DNA of 38,876 nt. It comes from a virus. Within the stretch, counting starts at the first letter, position 1. Each line of letters begins with the position of its first letter. Both the position numbers and the translations under genes were made by a program. The DNA lies in the IMG/VR virus record IMGVR_UViG_3300023198_001644, positions 1 to 38,876 of that record; one strand, given 5' to 3'. Below, in pieces: positions 16,504 to 23,213 of this stretch. The notes below the pieces were generated by a model that was given only the letters and a program-made list of their open reading frames with translations, was not told where the DNA came from and did no database searches.

Positions 16504-16769
16504 CTTGTTATTTCGTACCTTTCTGGGGTTTCCTTGTTTTTTATTTTTCGATCAATTGCTGTCCGCGTGTCTTCGTTGTGGCAACGCAAAACTTTGCCCG
16601 GCGGAATCAACACGTGTGGGTTGATCGGATCTCCGTTACAGTCGGTTTGCTGTGACTCTTGTACTTCTCCGCCTTCAATGATTTCCCCTGATTCGTCTAT
16701 TTCAACAAAAAATCTTTTTTTTGCAACCCTTATGCACCCTGCTTCGATCATGTCATCTTCAAAAGCCAT
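16500..16769 (-). CDS. Hypothetical 89-residue protein
   Basis: AGGAGATCACAG precedes ATG 16769. A short beta-rich protein with an acidic middle (FVEIDESGEIIEGGEVQESQ) and C-terminal Lys/Arg. It contains NPHVLIPPGKVLRCHNEDTR and three Cys, but no clear metal motif. It lies between the LRR protein and the secreted protein in a tightly spaced set of accessory virion genes. Not recognised. Confidence 0.55.
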   Translation of the reverse strand: MAFEDDMIEAGCIRVAKKRFFVEIDESGEIIEGGEVQESQQTDCNGDPINPHVLIPPGKVLRCHNEDTRTAIDRKIKNKETPERYEITR

Positions 16770-16779
16770 CTGTGATCTC

Positions 16780-17493
16780 CTAATTTAGATGTAACGTGCA
16801 TCCGCGCAATACCAAAGCTGCGACTGCTGCGTCACTAGCAGTCGTACGTGCTGGGTTTGTTCCGTCTAAACGTATTGTGCAACCCGACCAACTAGCAGCA
16901 TTTAAATCAATCAGCCACCGATCAACCTCAGCCGCTGTCGTTACTGTGCTATTGAAACTAAACGTGCCTGAATTTGCGGTTGACCAAGTATACCCAGCAT
17001 ATGTAACTGGATTGGAATATATTGAGCACGTGGTCAATGGCAGTAGTACTAGAGGCGATATATCTATTATCGAGTTACCTCGAGCAGAAATCAAAGTAAG
17101 ATTTGAAGATTTTCTTAATGAAGATATCTCAATTATGTTGTTGTCGTAAATATAAAGTATTTCCAACAAAATGAAAGCATTTTTATACAATGATATAGTA
17201 TTTCCGCTAATGTCGACTGACGAAACCGCATCAATATCGCCTGTTACGGAAACTATTCTTTCTGTTCCGTCATTAACGTAGGAAAAAACAACACTTATAC
17301 CAGGTCCAAGTAAAGTTTTTTCCTGTTTGCCCGTACCGTCACCAGGATCACAGTAGATCACCGCACCGTTAGTCCCACGGAATGTAGAGGTAAACGTGCC
17401 AGAGTGGGTGTGCGTAATAGTCGAAGTTGGAACGCCAGCAGCGGCCGCCCCGCCGCGCCACCGGTCAAGCACGTGTTTTGGCAGAGGAAGCAC
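16780..17493 (-). CDS. Leucine-rich-repeat surface protein
   Basis: 237 residues. GTG start, with the G shared with the TAG stop of the preceding gene, and GAGG upstream. An N-terminal Thr/Ser-rich part (THTHSGTFTSTFRG) leads into GAVIYCDPGDGTG, a PKD-like beta domain, then at least three LRR-like units near residues 88-165 (VSSVDISGNTIS, LEILYIYDNNIIEISSL, NLTLISARGNSIIDISPL). The C-terminal segment (AAEVDRWLIDL, IRLDGTNPARTT, VLRGCTLHLN) resembles the end of bacterial and phage LRR surface proteins. Such proteins bind ligands on the cell surface. A virion adhesin or decoration role is inferred. Confidence 0.7.
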   Translation of the reverse strand: MLPLPKHVLDRWRGGAAAAGVPTSTITHTHSGTFTSTFRGTNGAVIYCDPGDGTGKQEKTLLGPGISVVFSYVNDGTERIVSVTGDIDAVSSVDISGNTISLYKNAFILLEILYIYDNNIIEISSLRKSSNLTLISARGNSIIDISPLVLLPLTTCSIYSNPVTYAGYTWSTANSGTFSFNSTVTTAAEVDRWLIDLNAASWSGCTIRLDGTNPARTTASDAAVAALVLRGCTLHLN

Positions 17494-17828
17494 TACAACC
17501 TCACGGTTGTTTCTAACAATTCAGAAACCCACAATTTGCCGTCAGAAGTTTCATCGGCACCTCTTATTATAGCGAGATCAACATCCTTATCGGGAGTAAC
17601 GGCGTAAAATTGATTTGGCGGAAGATAAAAATCGTCAGCAGTAACAGTCGGAGCGCTACCCGAAGTACCAAATTTAAGGTGCGCTGTTTCATTAGATATA
17701 AGAATATACATTTTTCCGGCAAGAAGATTCCCGGAATATGGCTGCGAAGCGTCCGTTGTGGCTTGGGGCGTAAGCGACTTTGGAATCCCAACAATTGATT
17801 GATTTAATTTTTGTATATCGACGGGCAT
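17493..17828 (-). CDS. Small beta-rich virion protein
   Basis: 111 residues. The core YILISNETAHLKFGTSGSAP then DFYLPPNQFYAVTPDKDV has the pattern of short phage decoration/attachment domains (strand, 'ikfG..g', 'lPpn'). Ribosome site GGGAGAGAAG before ATG 17828. It overlaps the LRR gene by one base, so the two are probably co-translated. Likely a virion surface or fibre-base protein. No named family can be supported. Confidence 0.55.
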   Translation of the reverse strand: MPVDIQKLNQSIVGIPKSLTPQATTDASQPYSGNLLAGKMYILISNETAHLKFGTSGSAPTVTADDFYLPPNQFYAVTPDKDVDLAIIRGADETSDGKLWVSELLETTVRL

Positions 17829-17852
17829 CTTCTCTCCCTTCTTGAATGGTCG

Positions 17853-18317
17853 TCATCCGACGTTAGGATTATAACGTTGTTCTCCAATTTCTCGTAAGGT
17901 TACTCTTGCGGAGGGCTGATGTGCGTACGCCATTATCTGAAGTTGAACGTTCCCGGCGCTACAAACCAATTTTTCGCCGCCGTTAACGCCGTTTTCGCCA
18001 TTACTTACAGAGTTTTCTATAGCAAAACTAATTCTGTCAAATGAATGCGGGCGCACCAACGTATATTGGTTGCCTGTATAGCTGAAACGCCCATTGTCTT
18101 CTATCTCGCCGCATACGGGACAGACCAAGGTTGCCACTCGCTTACAACCTTGCGTAGGACATCGGTGACGGCGCGTATAACGACGCATTACCGTTATACC
18201 GGTTACCGACTTTTGGAAGTCGTAATTGCTCATCATTCCTACAAGCTCTCTTGCTTGTTCTTCGTTTCCTAAGTCAAGTCTGAAAGTCTTACCGTCTGAT
18301 GTGTTTATTCTTATCAT
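17853..18317 (-). CDS. Zinc-ribbon hypothetical protein
   Basis: 154 residues. A Cys-rich central element (CPTQGCKR then CPVCGE) fits a zinc ribbon of the C-x4-C, C-x2-C type. It is preceded by a basic RRYTRRHR stretch. The C-terminal half has a beta-rich Ser/Asn region. AAGGATACC lies before ATG 18317. It sits between virion genes, so a structural zinc-binding role is possible, but no family is recognised. Confidence 0.55.
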   Translation of the reverse strand: MIRINTSDGKTFRLDLGNEEQARELVGMMSNYDFQKSVTGITVMRRYTRRHRCPTQGCKRVATLVCPVCGEIEDNGRFSYTGNQYTLVRPHSFDRISFAIENSVSNGENGVNGGEKLVCSAGNVQLQIMAYAHQPSARVTLREIGEQRYNPNVG

Positions 18318-18369
18318 GAGGTATCCTTATTGGCTAACAACCAAACAAGGTTCGCTGTAAGTAAACGGG

Positions 18370-18774
18370 CTACTTTTTCTTTTTGCCGCTCCTGCTCTCG
18401 GGCTCAGGCTCGGGAGGCGGCGGACTCATCGCGGGCACGGGCGCCGGGTTTCCTTTCCCCTTCCCCTCTACCAACGCCTTCGCCCTTTGCTTAGCCTTAG
18501 ACATTCGGTCTTTCGGCCGCTTCTTCGCGGGCGCTTTCTTCGCTTTAGCGGCCCTTTCGAGCACCAAACGTGACGGTTTGTCTTCCATTTGGATTACCGA
18601 GAGAAGCTGAGAGAATCGCTTGTGGTTCTTCTGAATCCACTCCAATTCTCCCTTGGTGATTCTCTTTGTCGTCCCTGGAACGAAATATAGGGCGCCGGGT
18701 TTCGAACGATCAACATCTTCGCCAAATTCAATCTGACGAGGTTGAATGTTCTTCGGCACTTGTACTAACGGCAT
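18370..18774 (-). CDS. Small virion protein with Pro/Lys-rich tail
   Basis: 134 residues. The N-terminal 70 residues contain KPGALYFVPGTTKRITKGEL then EWIQKNHKRF, a 'vPGTt..iT..El.wi' pattern seen in small proteins near phage capsid genes. The last 60 residues are Ala/Lys and Pro/Glu rich and probably disordered. Good ribosome site GGAGGTTGCC before ATG 18774. Transcribed soon after the capsid gene. Role unknown, possibly head-associated. Confidence 0.55.
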   Translation of the reverse strand: MPLVQVPKNIQPRQIEFGEDVDRSKPGALYFVPGTTKRITKGELEWIQKNHKRFSQLLSVIQMEDKPSRLVLERAAKAKKAPAKKRPKDRMSKAKQRAKALVEGKGKGNPAPVPAMSPPPPEPEPESRSGKKKK

Positions 18775-18801
18775 GGCAACCTCCGTCCAATCCGAATGTT
18801 G

Positions 18802-19173
18802 TTACTGATCGTTATCCACGATTCTATCGATCAGTTCTTTCTTGGTACCGCCGACGTCCAAGCCCATCTCAGCGGCGATTTCTTTCAACTCCGCTTTCTT
18901 GTGGCCTTCCAAGTCCTCTGCGGTGTAAGCTTCTTCGCCGTCGCCATCGTCGGCGTTGTCCTCGGGATCAACGTCCTTCGAAGGATCGGGTTCCGGCTCT
19001 TTCACTTTAGGCTTCTTGGCATCTAGGACGGTTACCGAAAAACACGCTTGACCTTTGTAGTACATGATGTCGGCCGGAACGGTCAGAATTTTCGGCTGAC
19101 CTTTCGTGAACTTCCGACCATTCCCCTCGTGGGTCAAGCTACCTTTTAATTCCACTCTTGCTCTCATCACCAT
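18802..19173 (-). CDS. Capsid-adjacent protein with C-terminal SAP-like domain
   Basis: 123 residues. The N-terminal part is basic and beta-rich (RARVELKGSLTHEGNGRKF, KILTVPADIMYYKG). A very acidic linker (EPEPDPSKDVDPEDNADDGD) joins it to a SAP/HeH-like helix pair AELKEIAAEMGLDVGGTKKE then LIDRIVD. This motif binds nucleic acid or is used as a peptide module in several phage structural proteins. ATG 19173 has GGAGGCAAAA before it; an upstream TTG in frame is less likely. Immediately downstream of the capsid gene, so a head completion or decoration role is plausible. Confidence 0.65.
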   Translation of the reverse strand: MVMRARVELKGSLTHEGNGRKFTKGQPKILTVPADIMYYKGQACFSVTVLDAKKPKVKEPEPDPSKDVDPEDNADDGDGEEAYTAEDLEGHKKAELKEIAAEMGLDVGGTKKELIDRIVDNDQ

Positions 19174-19250
19174 TTTTGCCTCCAATTAATGGCTACTATG
19201 TTTCACCTTGTGGCGTAACGGGCAGCGATTTTACCGCCCCACCGCAGATG

Positions 19251-20447
19251 TTAGACGTTCTGCCCGATGTTACGTACCTTGACGAGCGCATCTACTTCTT
19301 CGATTTGGACGGCGACCTTCGCGCTGATGGCGTACTGGTTAACGCCCTTGAAAATGTCTCGGTCTTTCTCAATTCGAACATCCCGCCCGATTCCGACGAC
19401 GAAGTTGTTCATGTGCGTGAGCATGAGCTGCGGGTTCGAACGATACGTCACCTTGACGGTGTCGCCGTCGCCGATGGAACCGCCCGCATCTCTTGCGATG
19501 GTTCCGGCCGCTGCGTCGAGATTATAGTCAGTCCCGTCGATGTACGGAGTCGTCGGCGTTCCGTCCAGCGTGTTGGGAGTTACCACGACATCTTGGACTG
19601 GACCGTTGATGAGCGCGACCGCCGTGGTGCCGTTGAGAACGACGTGTTCGACCACGAGCGGCAGGAAGTCCCAAAGCGGGACCGGATTGATGGCGACGCC
19701 GAAAGGCCCGACGCTCCCGCCGCCGGCTGCCTGATCGCCGAGCGCCGTCGCTCGGGTCGCCAGTTTCTCGTTGTAAATTTGCTCTAGGTCGGGACTCATG
19801 ATCCAGCGGAGCAGCGCCTTATTTCGACGAAACTTCGTCGGCATGGCCCGAAGCGCCTTGCTGAAGATGCTGAGCCCGATGTTAGCGCCTTCAGCGTCGA
19901 CGGTATGGCCGCCGTTACCCAGCTTCTGCCACCCGTTCTGAAGAGCCAGATACGAGTCTTTGACGTACTGAGTCGTGCTGCCGCCGTCGACAATGGCCCC
20001 TTCCAGTTGCGCCGGGCCCAGCTGGTCGCCGGTGATGTAGAGTTCCTCGATGTCGTTCGCTGTCTGTGCGGCGAACATCTGTATGATGTGATTTTCCACA
20101 TCCTCCCCTTCGATGTTGATCTCGCGGAACGTGTCGCCAATCTCGATTGGGACCATGATCTCGCTCGGAGTCAGGGTGATCTTCGAGGTGTTGACGCCCC
20201 TGCGGATGCCGGGGTCGCGGGCTTCCGACTTCGGGACCGCCGCGCGGGTGCCGATACCGATCTTGTCGATATCCAGGTCCTCATTTCGGAATCTCACGAC
20301 GCGCGCATTGTCCTTCAAGGACGTTTCGTCCACGACATAGTCGATGAACTTATCCGACTGCGCCGGATTTAATTTACCCGAACTGGCCAGCGTATCCGCC
20401 GTGATGACCGCCTTTTGAACCAGTTCTTCGTTCGTGATCTCAGCCAT
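19251..20447 (-). CDS. Major capsid protein (HK97 fold)
   Basis: 398 residues. It has the HK97-type layout: N-terminal arm (FIDYVVDETSLKDNARVVRF), a beta strand leading to the spine helix region (MAEITNEELVQKA; DVENHIIQMFAAQTANDIEE), the P-domain LALQNGWQKLG, then the A-domain (VEHVVLNGTTAVALINGPVQ), an extra beta-rich insert ending GDTVKVTYRSNP, and a final IEKDRDIFKGVNQYAISAKV strand. It assembles into the icosahedral head. ATG 20447 has AGGAGGTAAAGAATC before it. Downstream of protease and scaffold, as normal. Confidence 0.85.
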   Translation of the reverse strand: MAEITNEELVQKAVITADTLASSGKLNPAQSDKFIDYVVDETSLKDNARVVRFRNEDLDIDKIGIGTRAAVPKSEARDPGIRRGVNTSKITLTPSEIMVPIEIGDTFREINIEGEDVENHIIQMFAAQTANDIEELYITGDQLGPAQLEGAIVDGGSTTQYVKDSYLALQNGWQKLGNGGHTVDAEGANIGLSIFSKALRAMPTKFRRNKALLRWIMSPDLEQIYNEKLATRATALGDQAAGGGSVGPFGVAINPVPLWDFLPLVVEHVVLNGTTAVALINGPVQDVVVTPNTLDGTPTTPYIDGTDYNLDAAAGTIARDAGGSIGDGDTVKVTYRSNPQLMLTHMNNFVVGIGRDVRIEKDRDIFKGVNQYAISAKVAVQIEEVDALVKVRNIGQNV

Positions 20448-20507
20448 GATTCTTTACCTCCTATGGTAACTTTTTTCACTACGCCATCACCATTGGACGC
20501 GCGTCCT

Positions 20508-21374
20508 CTACAGGATGCCGCTCCAAAAGCTCTTTTCTGTTTTCTGAGTATCCGTTCCGCCTTCGCCTTCGACGCTCTTGGACGGCATCCTCGTGTCCTC
20601 GATTTTCTCGACTCTTTCGCCAAGACTTTTTGTGGTTTCCTGGACGCCCGAAACCACCGCCTCGATTTTCCCCGTCAACTCTTCCAACGCTTTCGCGATG
20701 GGAACCGAGCTTGCGCCGTACATCGCGCCCTTGGGCGTGCTTACCGGCGGGGAAGCACCCACGGCGATTTCCATCATCCCCAATTCCTTTGCGAGACCGG
20801 TGAGAGCTTCCAGCGCGGCCTTGAACGCTTTTTCGCGCTTGGGCGTGAAGCGCTTCGCCTTCTCGACCGCGAGCGCGAGCGCGCCCAGCGTTTTCTCCAC
20901 GTCGGCTTCCGTGTCGGCGGCATCCGCTTCGGCGGCATCCGCTTCGGCGTTGTCGTCCTTCTGTACTTCCTGATCGCCTTCCGCCGGTTTTGCCTCGGTT
21001 CCTTCCGCCTTCTCCGTGGGCTTTTCCTCAACGTCGCCGTCGGCGGACTTCTCAACCGATTTTTCACCGGCGTTCGAAGCGCTTTCCGCGACCTTGGAAA
21101 TGTTCCCGATCATCGCGGATACCTGCTCCATGGCGGCCACGATGGCCGCATCATTCGACTTCTGGACTTCGACGGGAACCCTCTCGGGAGACGTGTCCTT
21201 TTGGGCGTTCTCTTCGCCCGCATTCTTTTTCACGTTATCGTCGGCCATTTCGCCTACCTCCTCAGTTGTTAAATTTTTGATTACCACGAATTCTTGTTCG
21301 TTGGCGCCGTTGTCTACGAGCGAAACTTCGTTTACATCCAACTCAACGAACCGTTGCTTTGCTTTGTTTCCCAT
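20508..21374 (-). CDS. Scaffold-like protein carrying the protease C-terminal SLVD motif
   Basis: 288 residues. It begins VELDVNEVSLVDNGANEQEF, the sequence that normally closes the protease domain of XkdF-type enzymes. Then follows a long charged Ala/Glu-rich coiled region with repeats of AEADAAEADAAD, typical of scaffolds. Residues from about 200 contain a further helix. The end is EKSFWSGIL. The gene overlaps the protease stop by one base (TAATG), so the two are translated together. It lies directly before the capsid gene. It probably guides head assembly and is cleaved by the protease; this is inferred from family patterns. Confidence 0.75.
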   Translation of the reverse strand: MGNKAKQRFVELDVNEVSLVDNGANEQEFVVIKNLTTEEVGEMADDNVKKNAGEENAQKDTSPERVPVEVQKSNDAAIVAAMEQVSAMIGNISKVAESASNAGEKSVEKSADGDVEEKPTEKAEGTEAKPAEGDQEVQKDDNAEADAAEADAADTEADVEKTLGALALAVEKAKRFTPKREKAFKAALEALTGLAKELGMMEIAVGASPPVSTPKGAMYGASSVPIAKALEELTGKIEAVVSGVQETTKSLGERVEKIEDTRMPSKSVEGEGGTDTQKTEKSFWSGIL

Positions 21375-21955
21375 TACGCAGCCTTGTCGCTTACCTTTTT
21401 GGCTCTCGCCTTACCGCCGATAGAGAAGCCCTTTATTTTAGCGGCCTTCACCAACTTCCAAATCTTTCGATCCCCCACGTAAACAGTCATCACCCAAGAA
21501 CCCGCTTTGACGGTAGTTCCGTTTATCACCACGTCTTGCGGCGCTATCCACGATTGATAAAGTTCGAATTTGTATTTGCCGAAGATTTTGTGCATGAAAC
21601 CGAGTTTCGTAGCTTTATTGTACTTCGACAAGAAATTATGGGCGGCTTTTCGAATTACTTCGGCGCTCATAATGTCGCCCTGCGCATCTACAACTTCCGG
21701 TTGCAGAACGACACCGGTGACCGTTTGTTCCTCGATGTTGGCTTTAAGCAACGGTACGAAAATGTTCTTCGTAACGCTCTTTTCGTCTTCTTCCTCTTTT
21801 TTATCCATCAGTTCTTTCAAACCGCTTCCGACGGATGCAGGCTTCTTCTTACCCGACTCGGCTAAATCGGCGGCGCCTATCTGCTTGGTGGATGTAACGC
21901 GCTTCCCCTTTTCGTCGGATGGTATTGCTTTTCGCGGTTTTCCTGGCATCGTCAA
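21374..21955 (-). CDS. Prohead maturation protease, XkdF-like
   Basis: 193 residues. A basic, disordered N-terminus leads to a clear XkdF/Peptidase_U35_2 core: VTGVVLQPEVVDAQGDIMSA, EVIRKAAHNFL, KLGFMHKIFGKYKFELYQ, SWIAPQDVVING, TTVKAGSWVMTVYVGDRKIW and IKGFSIGGKA. The catalytic His is probably H120 of GFMH and the Ser lies in GFSIGG. The family usually continues into a SLVD stretch, which here opens the next gene. TTG 21955 is well spaced from GAGGTG; ATG 21949 is also possible. It processes scaffold and capsid proteins. Confidence 0.85.
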   Translation of the reverse strand: MTMPGKPRKAIPSDEKGKRVTSTKQIGAADLAESGKKKPASVGSGLKELMDKKEEEDEKSVTKNIFVPLLKANIEEQTVTGVVLQPEVVDAQGDIMSAEVIRKAAHNFLSKYNKATKLGFMHKIFGKYKFELYQSWIAPQDVVINGTTVKAGSWVMTVYVGDRKIWKLVKAAKIKGFSIGGKARAKKVSDKAA

Positions 21956-22145
21956 ATTCTCACCTCAACAACTTTAAGAGTAGACTGACTTTCAAAAAAA
22001 TAAAAATGTATGAGGCATTCCGTGATGAAGTTGCGCGCTACATTTAAGAGGAAATGTTATACAGGAGAAATATTTTTATGTACGTTGGAAACGCCAACGC
22101 GTTTGTCAACTTCTTAGTCTTATGTATGTTGTTACGCTGCGACTT
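21956..22145 (-). promoter_or_regulatory. Intergenic region with a possible promoter before the protease-capsid operon
   Basis: 190 bases between MuF and protease. It contains a consensus-like -35 TTGACA (22109..22104). A possible -10 TACATA lies at 22082..22077, but the spacer is 21 bases and thus long. Between them is the inverted repeat CGTTGG/CCAACG with a 5-base loop, which could be an operator. Downstream A/T-rich DNA leads to the GAGGTG ribosome site of the protease. A capsid-operon promoter is likely here but not proven. Confidence 0.4.
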
Positions 22146-23213
22146 TTACGGGACTGGGAACTGTATCGGTATCAATTCTTCATACGATTCGATTTCGGTT
22201 GAGACGTCTACCGTGCACCTGCAACGAAAATGATACGGCGGAAGCGATAGCCCTTGGGCGGCGAGCGCGTCAGAGTCTTTCCCGATCACTTCGGAAGCTT
22301 TCGGCCATGGGTGGATTTGCTTTATGTCTTCTGGCTTTTTCGCCCCGTATTCGTTCTGTATCTGTTCTAAACCTTGTTTTACTTCGAATGTAGTTCCTTG
22401 TATCGACGCGCAGACAGGGCAAATTCTGGAACCGCCGGGATTGACGATTGTATATTTGGTGATACCGATTTCGGCGAACGAACGCAGTTGCCCGTACACC
22501 CTTCCGACCGTCATCGCGTTGGCCGTCAATCCTTCGAAGTATTGTTTTTGGGTGCCCGTGTAGCCTAATGGAGTTACAAACGTACTTAATACGCCCTTGA
22601 TACGTTCACCCATAAGCTTACCAGCTTGCGTAGTCGACTGCCCTGCTTCCACCATCGTCGTTTTCGCTGTATCTCGCACGGTATCCGAGATGTTGGCATC
22701 GTAATGATTCCCTACCCAGAAGACATTTTTCTCTTCTAGCATAGCAATAGCTTGTTCGTCAACTACATCAAATGCTGGTATCGCTCTTGCTTTGGGCTTC
22801 TTGGCTTTTGTAACGGTCCTTGTATCGCCTTCAGTTTTGGGAACGTTGAATTGCAGCGAAGCTTTCGTTTGCCCTGTCGCCTTCTTGTGGCCGGCAACCC
22901 GAGCAAGACGATAGACGCGGGCCAATTCCGTATTGAATGTTGGAAGCACGTTGGCGGGCCATTTATTCATTTCCCTTCCGACAGCAGCGGCAATTTGCGC
23001 GTGCGGTTTAAATTTTTTCGCCATGGAAGCGGCGACACGGACCGCCGCCGCTTTCTTCCTATCCCATTTCACTTCAAGATAACGTCTGAGACGGATTTCG
23101 GCTTTGGCTATCCGCGCCACCTCGGTTATGCCTACGACCTTCTCAACGAGAACATCAGCCGATACTAATGCCGCGTAAGCAACGTCGATGCTGTCTCCGC
23201 ACCCCTTACACAT
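22146..23213 (-). CDS. MuF-type head morphogenesis protein
   Basis: 355 residues. The N-terminal Cys-rich start (MCKGCGDSID) leads into a helical body. The C-terminal half holds the MuF (SPP1 gp7) signature: ITKYTIVNPGGSRICPVCAS, IQGTTFEVKQG and LPPYHFRCRCTVDV, with conserved Cys and His. MuF proteins lie inside the capsid at the portal and are often linked to ejection. The ATG overlaps the last codons of the portal gene by eight bases, which is the normal gene order. Confidence 0.85.
   Translation of the reverse strand: MCKGCGDSIDVAYAALVSADVLVEKVVGITEVARIAKAEIRLRRYLEVKWDRKKAAAVRVAASMAKKFKPHAQIAAAVGREMNKWPANVLPTFNTELARVYRLARVAGHKKATGQTKASLQFNVPKTEGDTRTVTKAKKPKARAIPAFDVVDEQAIAMLEEKNVFWVGNHYDANISDTVRDTAKTTMVEAGQSTTQAGKLMGERIKGVLSTFVTPLGYTGTQKQYFEGLTANAMTVGRVYGQLRSFAEIGITKYTIVNPGGSRICPVCASIQGTTFEVKQGLEQIQNEYGAKKPEDIKQIHPWPKASEVIGKDSDALAAQGLSLPPYHFRCRCTVDVSTEIESYEELIPIQFPVP

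Noticed and set aside
22078-22242. Plus-strand ~54-codon frame with an AGGAG upstream
   Set aside because: It runs antisense into the MuF gene, no other plus-strand gene exists nearby, and its translation has no clear protein-like pattern. The AGGAG is probably chance in an A/G-rich spacer.
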